Assembly: GCF_023015765.1 (NCBI RefSeq)
Contig: NZ_JALKAL010000004.1
Span: 1-64,000 of the forward strand
Origin: Ornithinimicrobium sp. F0845
GTDB taxonomy: Bacteria > Actinomycetota > Actinomycetes > Actinomycetales > Dermatophilaceae
Length of the DNA stretch: 64,000 nucleotides
Direction of reading: 5' to 3'
Below, in pieces: positions 8,318 through 17,663 of the stretch. The stretch's first letter is position 1, and every line of letters begins with the position of its first letter. Under the pieces are notes generated by a model that was not told where the DNA came from, searched no databases, and worked only from the letters and a program-made list of their open reading frames with translations. Both the position numbers and the translations under genes were made by a program.

Positions 8318-10045
8318 ATGTCAACTCTGCCTGTTTTCGCCACGCCACCCAAGGGCCGACCCGAGCTCGACCTGGATCGGCTCGCCATCGACATACTGGG
8401 TGGTCGGGACCTGACCAGCACCACCCGCGGGGGCGCCACACAGGTGCGCGGGGCCGACGTCATGATCGACGTCGACGCCGGCCGCGGCGGCGTCTGGGCC
8501 GGCGACCTGGGCCGGCTCTGGCGCGCCGAGCCGGTCGACACGCCGGACGCCGAGGCGGTCGCCGAGATCGCCCAGTCCACCCTGGATCGCACCCGGATGG
8601 TGCCGGAGTTCGGCGAGCGCTTCCGGATGACCCGGGGCAAGGTCCGCTACGGCCAGCTGCTCACCGAGGACGACGGAGGCCGCTCGTCGCGCCGCGGCGA
8701 GGCCGTCTTCTCCCAGGAGGTCGAGCTCGACGTCTCCGACCGGGACGACCTCAAGGCCAAGACCCTGCCGATGTTCGGTGGCGGGGGCCGCTTCACAACC
8801 ACCGTCGGGGACGGTGGCCAGGTCGTCGGTGTCGCGGGAGTATGGCGTGGGGCCGAGTCCGTGGACGAGCGTCCCCTCCTCGAGGTGGACGAGGCTCTTG
8901 AACGGGCCGGTATCGGCACCAGCCCCGGCGTCAAGGTCACCTCGGCCGAGCTCGGCTACTACGCCGCGCCGGCCTTCGCCGCCCAGGACCTGCTCTTCCC
9001 CGTGTACGCCGTGCGCGGTGAGGTCCACGACGGCAAGGAGACGGTCCCGACCCGGGTGCGGCTGGTGCCGGCCACGGATGTCGGCGAGGTCAGCCCGCCC
9101 GAGCGGCCGCAACCGGACCGCCGGGACAAGCGTGACCTGCTGGCCGAGCTGTCGGCCCGGCTGGAGCCGGGGCTCGCCCTGCCGGCCGGGCTCTCGGTGA
9201 GCACCACCGCGCTGGCCGCCAAGAACGTCTCGCCCGAGCGCGTCCTGACCCGCACGCCGAGCGGCCAGGTCTTCCTCAAGCCGCAGCTCTCGCCCGAGCT
9301 CATCCAGATCCTGCTGGAGGCTCTGCGGCCCCGGGCTTTCGGCACCTCATGGATCGGCACCTGGGGCGGCCTCGGCGGGAGCCAGGCCAACGCCCAGGGG
9401 TTCGTCGACGAGCTGACCGCCGAGGGCTGGCAGCGCCGCTTCAACTGGGGCAACCAGGCCGCCTTCAAGTCCGACTGGGTTAGCAACGACGACACCTACG
9501 TCGATGACGTCGACTTCGTCTTCTACACCGGCCACGCCAGTCCGAACGGCTGGCAGCTGGCCACCGCCGGGTCGGCGGACTGGCTGCACCACTCCGATGT
9601 CGGGGCCTCCCCCAACGTGCCCTCCGACCACTGGGGCCAGGAGAACCTGGAGTGGATGGCCATCGCCGCCTGCGGCCCGCTGGAGGACGACATCATCAAC
9701 GGCGGCGGCAACGTCTTCGACCGCTGGCGCGGCGCCTTCGACGGGCTGCACCTGCTCCTGGGGTATGCCGCGGTCACCTACGACAACACGGAGGAGGGCC
9801 GCCGGCTGGCCAGCTATGCCCGATCCGGCATGACCCTCGTGCAGGCCTGGTTCCGCACCGGGCAGGAGATCCAACCGTCCACCAATGGCTACGGCGACCC
9901 CTACGGCCCGGACGTCTACGCCGCCGCGATGTACATCGGCAACGCCAGCGGCAACACGGCCGGCGACCACCTGTGGGGCCACGGCTCAGTCGGCCCGGAC
10001 ATCCGCAACTCGACCTACCGCGGGTGCATGTTCAGCCCCTGCTGA
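8318..10045 (+). CDS. Caspase-like (DUF6345-type) protein with His/Cys dyad
   Basis: A 575-residue protein after a GAGGGG site. No signal peptide is seen. Residues ~1-330 are a mixed, charged region of unknown function. The C-terminal ~240 residues resemble DUF6345: DDVDFVFYTGHASPNGW with His406, and EWMAIAACGPLEDD with Cys452, followed by a WRGAFDGLHLLLGYA segment and late VQAWF and GHGSVGPD motifs. A strand ending in G-H and a later strand ending in A-C-G is the arrangement of the clan CD (caspase/gingipain) catalytic dyad. It could therefore be a cysteine peptidase, though activity is inferred. The gene stands alone, followed by tandem repeats and a palindrome. Confidence 0.6.
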   Translation: MSTLPVFATPPKGRPELDLDRLAIDILGGRDLTSTTRGGATQVRGADVMIDVDAGRGGVWAGDLGRLWRAEPVDTPDAEAVAEIAQSTLDRTRMVPEFGERFRMTRGKVRYGQLLTEDDGGRSSRRGEAVFSQEVELDVSDRDDLKAKTLPMFGGGGRFTTTVGDGGQVVGVAGVWRGAESVDERPLLEVDEALERAGIGTSPGVKVTSAELGYYAAPAFAAQDLLFPVYAVRGEVHDGKETVPTRVRLVPATDVGEVSPPERPQPDRRDKRDLLAELSARLEPGLALPAGLSVSTTALAAKNVSPERVLTRTPSGQVFLKPQLSPELIQILLEALRPRAFGTSWIGTWGGLGGSQANAQGFVDELTAEGWQRRFNWGNQAAFKSDWVSNDDTYVDDVDFVFYTGHASPNGWQLATAGSADWLHHSDVGASPNVPSDHWGQENLEWMAIAACGPLEDDIINGGGNVFDRWRGAFDGLHLLLGYAAVTYDNTEEGRRLASYARSGMTLVQAWFRTGQEIQPSTNGYGDPYGPDVYAAAMYIGNASGNTAGDHLWGHGSVGPDIRNSTYRGCMFSPC

Positions 10046-10069
10046 CGAGCGGATGGATGCTGCCTTCGC

Positions 10070-10147
10070 GCTCACCCGGCGCCCCCACCCGGCGCCCTCA
10101 CCCGGCGCCCTCACCCACACCCCCACCCGGCGCCCTCACCCAGCACC
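10070..10147. repeat. 13-bp tandem repeat, about six degenerate copies
   Basis: Copies of approximately TCACCCGGCGCCC follow head to tail just 3' of the caspase-like gene and end directly against the palindrome at 10148. The fourth copy is altered to CACCCACACCCC. The region is non-coding in all frames by composition. Confidence 0.7.
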
Positions 10148-10223
10148 GTGACGCCTAACCTGCGATGTCGTGACCTTCTCGACGGATATCGCCCTGCGGG
10201 CCACATCGCAGGTTTGGCGTCAC
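10148..10223. repeat. Long imperfect palindrome between convergent genes
   Basis: The 21-nt arms at 10148-10168 and 10203-10223 pair with one mismatch around a 34-nt loop. The inner part of the arm is AACCTGCGATGT, matching ATCGCAGGTT on the other side. It sits between the 3' ends of the caspase-like and DUF559 genes, so it could act as a bidirectional terminator. A related palindrome occurs at 11297-11360, which suggests a dispersed repeat family. Confidence 0.75.
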
Positions 10224-10267
10224 ACGCCGACCTGGTGATCGGGGTCGCGGTGGCCTGCAGCATCAGC

Positions 10268-11185
10268 TCAGGCCAGTCGCGGCAGGTGCTCGGGTGGCCC
10301 AGCCGCGGGGACTCCGAAGTCGTGAAACAACCGCCACGACTCGAGGGCCCACCGGACGTAGGCCGGTTGGAACATGACGTCCTCCCACGTGAACCGCAGG
10401 ATGCTCCAGCCGAGGGTCGTCAGCTCGCTGTAACGGCGGACGTCCTTGCGGAAGCCCTTGCGGTTCCCGTGATGCGCAAAGCTCTCGGCCTCGACGATGA
10501 GCCGGCGCCCCTCGTCAGCGAGGTCGACAACGCAAAAGATGCCGACGTCCGCGATCTGGACCTGGGCTCTCACGTCGAGCCCGGCGTCGAGGGCGATGGC
10601 GCGCAGGCAGGACTCGAACGCATTGGCCGCGCGCATGTTGGCTGCCTCGAAGACGCGACGGGCCGGGCGTGAGCCCTTGCCGCTCAGCCCACGCGCGAGC
10701 GCCCGCAGGCTGGCGTAGTCCTCGTGCTCGTGGCGCAACGCCGCGTCCGCGATGGCGAGCGCCTCGGCGAAGGGGAGGTCGCGGGCACAGTCGAGCAGGG
10801 TGCGGCGCACGGTCGTGACGTGATCCTCGGTGTCAGCCTCGGATAGGTTTCGCCACCGCACCGTCGCGAGACCACGTTGCGCGGAGCTGAGCCGCCTGTC
10901 TCTGCGCACGATGACCTCCGGTTTGTCCGGCACCTGAGCGACCTCGAGCCCATGGTGCTGGGCCGCGCTGCGGTGGGAGAGGACAGCGGTGAGCTCGATC
11001 GCGGTGTCGACACTCGAGCCGAGGTCCGCGAGGCGGTAGTTGCCGCGAGAGGTGCGCGTGACCGTCCCCTCCGCGACTGCGGCCGCGAGGTCTCGGGACC
11101 GCACGCCGAGAGCCCTAAGTTGTTGCGTTGTGGCCCTGCCGCCACACCCGCGCAGTGCTTCGATCGGATGCACGCCGGCGAGCAT
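10268..11185 (-). CDS. AbiEi-like N-terminal / DUF559 (Vsr-like nuclease fold) protein
   Basis: A ~305-residue protein. The N-terminal ~60 residues (GGRATTQQLRALGVRSRDL, then TRTSRGNYRL) form a winged-helix of the type found in AbiEi-like antitoxins. The C-terminal ~100 residues carry a DUF559/Vsr-like restriction-endonuclease fold: VVDLADEGRRLIVEAES, FRKDVRRYSELTTLGW and ILRFTWEDV. Such proteins are common, often multi-copy, in Actinobacteria; function is not established. The start is uncertain: ATG 11185 gives the usual N-terminus, while upstream starts (GTG 11221, ATG 11239) would add up to 18 residues. Notably the gene is bracketed by two related palindromes. Confidence 0.75.
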   Translation of the reverse strand: MLAGVHPIEALRGCGGRATTQQLRALGVRSRDLAAAVAEGTVTRTSRGNYRLADLGSSVDTAIELTAVLSHRSAAQHHGLEVAQVPDKPEVIVRRDRRLSSAQRGLATVRWRNLSEADTEDHVTTVRRTLLDCARDLPFAEALAIADAALRHEHEDYASLRALARGLSGKGSRPARRVFEAANMRAANAFESCLRAIALDAGLDVRAQVQIADVGIFCVVDLADEGRRLIVEAESFAHHGNRKGFRKDVRRYSELTTLGWSILRFTWEDVMFQPAYVRWALESWRLFHDFGVPAAGPPEHLPRLA

Positions 11186-11296
11186 GCCCGAGACACGGCG
11201 TGCGCCGCTGGACTTATCCACAGGTCCTTGGCCGCGCAACCCTCTTCGTCTTCGAGTATCTCGACCTCACCGCCGAGGTGCCCGAGCCCGGTTCTG

Positions 11297-11360
11297 CCCA
11301 ACATGCGATGTGACGACAGTCCGGGCATAGGCCGACGAATGGCCGGGATCGCATGTTGGG
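11297..11360. repeat. Palindrome related to the 10148 element
   Basis: Perfect 13-nt arms CCCAACATGCGAT (11297-11309) and ATCGCATGTTGGG (11348-11360) enclose a 38-nt loop. The arm differs from the 10148 palindrome at one inner position (AACATGCGATGT against AACCTGCGATGT), and the partner arm changes to match. It lies upstream of the DUF559 gene and downstream of tRNA-Arg. Confidence 0.75.
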
Positions 11361-11432
11361 GGAAACGGTCGGGCCGCCGAGCGCGATAACCCGGTCACGC
11401 ACGGGCTCAAGGAATCGGGTCCCGGAAACCAC

Positions 11433-11462
11433 GAGACGCCCCCGGCCTCCCGGGGGCGTCTC
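11433..11462 (-). terminator. Hairpin terminator after tRNA-Arg
   Basis: A 13-bp stem GAGACGCCCCCGG / CCGGGGGCGTCTC with a CCTC loop lies about 40 nt past the 3' end of the minus-strand tRNA-Arg. A clear U-run is lacking, as is usual in high-GC Actinobacteria. Confidence 0.7.
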
Positions 11463-11502
11463 GTCTTGGTCTGTCTCAACACAGAGTGGTCGCGACTGCG
11501 AG

Positions 11503-11575
11503 CGCGCCCGAAGGGATTCGAACCCCTAACCTTCTGATCCGTAGTCAGATGCTCTATCCGTTGAGCTACGGGCGC
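11503..11575 (-). tRNA. tRNA-Arg (anticodon ACG)
   Basis: On the minus strand a 73-nt cloverleaf is readable. The acceptor GCGCCCG (5' end at 11575) pairs with CGGGCGC, the D-arm contains AGCTCAACGGATAGAGC, the anticodon stem TCTGA / TCAGA encloses CTACGGA with anticodon ACG, and the T-arm is AGGGGTTCGAATCCCTT. The CCA end is not encoded. Followed by the terminator at 11433-11462. Confidence 0.95.
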
Positions 11576-11762
11576 ACGGTTGCCATGGGCAACGACGCAC
11601 GATGTTACCGGAGGGCGGTCCCGGCGACGAAATCGGCGAGGGCCGGTGGTGACCGACCTCACGCCGCACAGCCCCCGGTCGCACCTGACTCCGTCCCCGC
11701 CCGGCGCTAGGTTGGGAAGCCAGGGACTGGCAGCGTGGCCAGCGAGCACCAGGAGCGAAGCG

Positions 11763-13579
<1,817 letters not shown>

Positions 13580-13583
<4 letters not shown>

Positions 13584-14767
13584 CCTCGGGTCCGGCGCCG
13601 TCCGTCGCCATCGCCCACGACTACCTGACCCAGCGCGGCGGCGCGGAGCGGGTCGTGCTGGCGATGGCGCGGGCGTTCCCGGGCGCCCGGATCTACACCA
13701 CGCTCTACGACCCCGACGGCACCTACCCCGAGTTCGCCGACCTCGACATCGTCGTCTCCCCGCTCAACCGGGTCGGCCCGCTGCGGCGCCATCACCGGCT
13801 CGCCCTGCCGCTCCTGGCGCCGGCGTCCTCCCGCCTGGAGATTCCCGAGGACGTCGTCGTGGCCTCCTCCAGCGGCTGGGCGCACGGCTTCCGCGCCCGC
13901 GGCCCCAAGCTCGTCTACTGCCACTCCCCGGCCCGCTGGCTCTACCTGACGCGGGAGTATGCCGGCAGCGGGGTCCGCGGACGCCTCACCTCCGCGGTAG
14001 CCGGGACCCTGCGGGCGCCGCTGGTCCGTTGGGACCGCCGGGCGGCGGCCAGCGCCGACCGCTATCTGGCCAACTCGACGGTGGTGCACGCGCGGATCGC
14101 CGACGTCTACGGCCTGGACGCCGACGTCCTGCCCCCGCCGCACGGTGTGTCCGCCGACGGTGCTCGGGACCCGGTGCCCGGCGTCGCCGAGTGGGCGCCG
14201 CACGGCTATCACCTGGTCGTCTCCCGGCTCCTGCCCTACAAGAACGTCCAGCAGGTCAGCGCCGCGTTCGCCCGGATGCCCGAGGAACCGCTCCTGGTCA
14301 TTGGCGCGGGACCGTTGCGCGACCAGCTCGTCACGGCCGCCACGCCCAACGTCCGGTTCGTCCAGGACCTCACCGACGCCCAGCTGCGGTGGGCGTATGC
14401 CGGGGCGACCGCCCTGATCGCCGCCTCCCTGGAGGACTTCGGCCTCACCCCGCTGGAGGCCGGCGCTTTCGGCAAGCCGGTGCTGGCGCTGCGCGACGGC
14501 GGCTATCTGGACACCGTCGACGAGGGCCGCACGGGTCTCTTCTTCGAGAGGTCCGAGCCGGAGCAGATCGTCGACGCGGTCCGGGCCGCACAGGACCGGG
14601 CGTGGGACCAGCAGGCGATCCGCGACCACGTGGCGACCTTCGCGGAGCCGCGCTTCCGTGCCCGGCTGCGCGAGGCCGTGGCCGAGCTTCTCCCGATCGA
14701 CGCGCAGGCGACATTCAGGAAGCGGTGGCAGGATGCTCCGGACTATTTTTCTGAGGAGAACCCATGA
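13580..14767 (+). CDS. GT4-family glycosyltransferase
   Basis: A 395-residue GT-B glycosyltransferase. The start is GTG 13580, overlapping the pckG stop by four bases; conserved sequence begins soon after ([20 protein letters not shown]). That opening is typical of GT4 enzymes acting on polysaccharide intermediates. The donor domain shows [14 protein letters not shown] (~residues 209-222), LLVIGAGP, and [22 protein letters not shown] with the E-x7-E element. Overlap with pckG implies co-transcription, although the functions look unrelated. Its own stop overlaps a 14-codon frame. Sugar donor and acceptor cannot be deduced. Confidence 0.9.
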
Positions 14768-14808
14768 CCGACCAGCTGTCCCTCTCGCGTGCCCGGGTCG
14801 CGGCGTGA
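14764..14808 (+). CDS. 14-codon micro-ORF coupled to glycosyltransferase
   Basis: ATG 14764 overlaps the glycosyltransferase stop as ATGA and is preceded by GAGGAGAA at good spacing. It encodes [14 protein letters not shown] and stops. The ribosome-binding site and coupling are strong, but the product is tiny and followed by repeats. It may be the truncated start of a lost gene, a real micropeptide, or chance. Confidence 0.3.
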   Translation: MTDQLSLSRARVAA

Positions 14809-14818
14809 TCGAGGAACG

Positions 14819-14918
14819 CCGGCTCACGGCATACCGCGAACCCGGCGGGATCGGGGAGAGCCGGCCCACGACATACTGCCAACCCGGCCGGATCGGGGAG
14901 AGCCGGCCCACGGCGTAC
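14819..14918. repeat. 42-bp tandem repeat, 2.4 copies
   Basis: Units 14819-14860, 14861-14902 and partial 14903-14918 share CCGGC(T/C)CACG, a central AACCCGGC and the tail GGATCGGGGAGAG. GCCGGCTC at the unit start and GAGCCGGC at the boundary are inverted, so each unit can fold. The array lies between the glycosyltransferase and a shared terminator. Confidence 0.75.
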
Positions 14919-14924
14919 GAGAAA

Positions 14925-14946
14925 GACCCCCGGCTGACCGGGGGTC
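14925..14946. terminator. Bidirectional hairpin terminator
   Basis: A 9-bp stem GACCCCCGG / CCGGGGGTC with a CTGA loop lies between the plus-strand pckG/glycosyltransferase unit and the minus-strand tRNA-Ser. It could terminate both. An A-run just upstream gives a U-run for minus-strand transcripts. Confidence 0.7.
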
Positions 14947-14987
14947 CTGCTCAACTGCTGGGGCGTGCCGGGTGCGACACGCTGCGG

Positions 14988-15078
14988 CGGAGGCGGAGGG
15001 ATTTGAACCCTCGATGGGGTTGTAGCCCCAAACCCGCTTAGCAGGCGGGCGCCATAGACCAGACTAGGCGACGCCTCC
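14988..15078 (-). tRNA. tRNA-Ser (anticodon GCT)
   Basis: A 91-nt minus-strand class II tRNA. The acceptor GGAGGCG (5' at 15078) pairs with CGCCTCC, the anticodon loop TGCTAAG within CCCGCC / CGGG gives GCT, the long variable arm is GGGGC-rich and the T-arm contains GGGTTCAAATCCC. CCA is not encoded. Confidence 0.95.
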
Positions 15079-15247
15079 ACGTCCCACCGGGAGTCACCTG
15101 CCGCGGAACGGCTGTCAGGTTACCCGCGGTGGGGTGGCTTCTCCAAACCACTGGTGGACACCACAGACTGGTGGGCGCGCCCGCTGAAACCTCCAGACGA
15201 TCCCCGGTCGTCTGTTAGACAATGACGAGACATCGTGGAAGGCACGC

Positions 15248-16930
15248 ATGACCTACGACAACCACCCCGACGGTGAGGCCCCGCACCGTCGGACCCGGCC
15301 CGACGCTGCTCAGCGTCCGGGTCAGCGTCGGCGTGCGTCCGATGAGGCCGTGGCCCACCCCACCCGCGCTGCGCGCCTGGCTGCCCAGACCAACGAGGGC
15401 GTCGGGAGGGCCTACGGTCTGACAGCGCTGGGGACGCTGCTGCCGGGGGCCGGACTGATCGCGACCCGGCGTCGGCTCATCGGGGTGCCCCTGCTGCTGC
15501 TCGCGCTGGGCACGGGTGTCGCCGCGCTGTACTACCTGGTCAGGAACGGGGCCTTCCGCTCCGCCCTCGACCTGGCTGCGCGCCCCGACCTGCTGCGCGT
15601 CCTGGCCGTGGTGCTCGCCGTCGGTGGTGTCATCTGGATCTCCTCGGTCGTGCTGACCGCGCTCACCGCCCGGCCGCGTCGGATGACCGGTGGGCAGCGC
15701 GTGGGGCTGACTGCCTTCACCGGTGTCATGTGCCTGCTGATCGCCGCGCCCACCGCGCTGGGGCTGCGCTACATCGACGCGCACAACAACGCCGTCGAGC
15801 ACATCTTCACCGGCGCCTCGGACCGCCCGCCGAACGAGGGGGTCCCCTCCGTCGGCCCGGCCGTGGGCGAGACCGACCCGTGGGCCGACGTGCCGCGCGT
15901 CAACGTGCTGCTGCTGGGGTCCGACGCCGCCGACGAGCGCGAGGGGGTGCGCACCGACTCGATGATGGTCGCCAGCATCGACACCGCCAGCGGCGACATG
16001 GTCCTGTTCGGGATCCCGCGCAACCTGCAGAAGGTGCCGATCCCGACCAACAGTCCGCTCTACAAGCGCTACGGCGACTCCTTCGACTGCGGCAACGAGT
16101 GCCTGATGAACGCCATCTGGACAGCGGCCGAGAACCTCCACGAGGAGAACCCCGGGTGGTTCGCCGGCGACCCGAACCCGGGCCAGACCGCCACCCGACA
16201 GGTCATCTCCACCGTCATCGGCCAGCCGATCCACTACACCGTGATCATCGACCTGGACGGCTTCGAGGCCCTGGTGGACGCGATGGGCGGCGTCGACATC
16301 ACCGTGCAGGAGCGGGTGCCGATCGGCGGACGCACCTACACCGACGCCAACGGCGGCATCCGCCTGGTCGAGGGCAGCGAGTCCGGCTGGATCGAGCTCG
16401 GTCCGCAGCACCTGAGCGGCAAGGAAGCACTGTGGTACTCCCGGTCCCGGGTCACCTCGGACGACTTCTCCCGGATGCGCCGCCAGCGCTGCGTCGTCGG
16501 TGCCCTGGTCGACCAGGTCAACCCGTTGACGCTGCTGCAGCGCTATCCCGCGATCGCCTCAGCGGCCGGTGACCACATCACCGCAGACATCGACCAGACC
16601 GAGCTCCCCGCCTGGGCCGAGCTCGTGGAGCGCGTGCAGGGCGGGACCATGCGGAGCCTGCCGTTCACCTCGAAGAACACCAACACGGTCGACCCGGACT
16701 ACACCGCGATCCGCCGAGAGGTCTACCTGGCGCTCCACCCCGAGCCCACCCCGTCCGTCGAGGCCAGTAGCGACGACGCAGGCGAGACCACCGCCGCGCC
16801 GACAACCGAGCAGCCCACCACCGAGGAGCCGACGACCGAGGAGCCCACCGGCGCCGAGACCCCGACCGACGACGCGGAGGAGACGACGGAGCCCACCGAC
16901 GAGCTCGCCGAGCTCGGCACCGTCTGCTGA
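15248..16930 (+). CDS. LytR-CpsA-Psr (LCP) family cell-wall glycopolymer ligase
   Basis: A 560-residue membrane protein. The first ~50 residues are cytoplasmic and basic, followed by about four hydrophobic segments (residues ~55-180) instead of the usual single anchor. The LCP catalytic domain spans ~215-440: RVNVLLLGSDA, RTDSMMVASID, IPRNLQKVPIP, FEALVDAMGGVDI, and the late HLSGKEALWYSRSRVTSDDFSRMRRQ arginine motif. A Thr/Glu/Pro-rich tail (~495-560) ends in Cys. The family transfers undecaprenyl-linked glycopolymers to peptidoglycan, which fits the glycosyltransferase just upstream. It is followed by a strong terminator. Confidence 0.93.
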   Translation: MTYDNHPDGEAPHRRTRPDAAQRPGQRRRASDEAVAHPTRAARLAAQTNEGVGRAYGLTALGTLLPGAGLIATRRRLIGVPLLLLALGTGVAALYYLVRNGAFRSALDLAARPDLLRVLAVVLAVGGVIWISSVVLTALTARPRRMTGGQRVGLTAFTGVMCLLIAAPTALGLRYIDAHNNAVEHIFTGASDRPPNEGVPSVGPAVGETDPWADVPRVNVLLLGSDAADEREGVRTDSMMVASIDTASGDMVLFGIPRNLQKVPIPTNSPLYKRYGDSFDCGNECLMNAIWTAAENLHEENPGWFAGDPNPGQTATRQVISTVIGQPIHYTVIIDLDGFEALVDAMGGVDITVQERVPIGGRTYTDANGGIRLVEGSESGWIELGPQHLSGKEALWYSRSRVTSDDFSRMRRQRCVVGALVDQVNPLTLLQRYPAIASAAGDHITADIDQTELPAWAELVERVQGGTMRSLPFTSKNTNTVDPDYTAIRREVYLALHPEPTPSVEASSDDAGETTAAPTTEQPTTEEPTTEEPTGAETPTDDAEETTEPTDELAELGTVC

Positions 16931-16952
16931 TCTCCGGCTCACCGGAAACGGC

Positions 16953-16987
16953 GGTGCGGCCCACCCTCTCCGAGGGTGGGCCGCACC
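16953..16987 (+). terminator. Strong hairpin terminator after LCP gene
   Basis: A near-perfect stem of about 15 bp (GGTGCGGCCCACCCTC with its complement) and a short loop lies 22 nt after the LCP stop codon. Confidence 0.85.
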
Positions 16988-17001
16988 AGGTGAGGCGCCT
17001 G

Positions 17002-17035
17002 ACCGTGCGGGCGGCTCGCGAACGGCCCGCACGGT
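17002..17035 (-). terminator. Hairpin terminator of the small secreted protein gene
   Basis: An 11-bp stem ACCGTGCGGGC / GCCCGCACGGT directly abuts the stop codon of the minus-strand gene at 17038, back to back with the LCP terminator. Confidence 0.75.
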
Positions 17036-17037
17036 GT

Positions 17038-17469
17038 TCAGCACTTGCGTGACATGTAGCCCTGCGAAGCCCACGGGCGAATGTCGAGAACGAACTGCGA
17101 GCACAGTCCCTTCTTGGCGTACTGCTTTGCGATCCACGCGTGGACCTTGATCGACATGGTCAGGACCGGTCGGATCACCGTGGGAACCCACTTCGGCACC
17201 TTGATGAGCGATCCGGCACCCATGGCCTTCGTCTCGGCCTTTGAGAGCTTGACCACGCAGCGACCGTTCTTGCACTCGCCCGAGACGGTGGGCACGGAGT
17301 CGAACGCGCCTTCCACAACCGCCGATGAGAGAGCCGACGGAGCGTGACGCTGACCCGCCGCGGCGGCCGGCGTGACTGCGGAAGACGGGGCCACGGCAAG
17401 GCCCAGCATGAGGGCAACCGTTGCGAACAGCACGGTCAACGCCCGGAACTTGGAAAGGGTGGTAGTCAT
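17038..17469 (-). CDS. Small secreted cysteine-containing protein, unknown function
   Basis: A 143-residue protein with a clear Sec signal peptide: basic start MTTTLSKFRA, hydrophobic LTVLFATVALMLGLAVA and a likely cleavage after an Ala-rich segment near residue 38. The mature ~105 residues are basic and have four cysteines, two in CKNGRC and two near the C-terminus (GLCSQF, RKC at the very end), suggesting two disulfides. KVHAWIAKQYAKKG is an amphipathic helix. Small secreted proteins ending in a Tyr-x-x-Cys pattern are scattered in Actinobacteria without known function. The region is less GC-rich than neighbours and the divergent gene is also unknown. A toxin or bacteriocin-like role is possible but unproven. 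Confidence 0.7.
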   Translation of the reverse strand: MTTTLSKFRALTVLFATVALMLGLAVAPSSAVTPAAAAGQRHAPSALSSAVVEGAFDSVPTVSGECKNGRCVVKLSKAETKAMGAGSLIKVPKWVPTVIRPVLTMSIKVHAWIAKQYAKKGLCSQFVLDIRPWASQGYMSRKC

Positions 17470-17584
17470 CTGACCTTCTCCGATCTGTCAGGAGCGAAGC
17501 CCGCTCCGGCTGGTGTGCGAACGTCCGATGTGTTCGTTCGTATCTAGAGTGTGCTCTTCAGGTCTATGCAGTGTCAAGTGGTCG

Positions 17585-17602
17585 TCTGAAATATATTTCA
17601 GA
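17585..17602. promoter_or_regulatory. Perfect 18-bp palindromic operator candidate
   Basis: TCTGAAATATATTTCAGA is a perfect palindrome in an AT-rich patch between two divergent accessory genes (starts at 17469 and 17664). Size and symmetry fit a dimeric repressor site. No regulator gene lies next to it. Confidence 0.6.
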
Positions 17603-17663
17603 TCAGCAGATGTTGATGCAGGCCACTTGCAGAGTTTCAAGCCGCCTCCTAGAGTGTCGAGAC

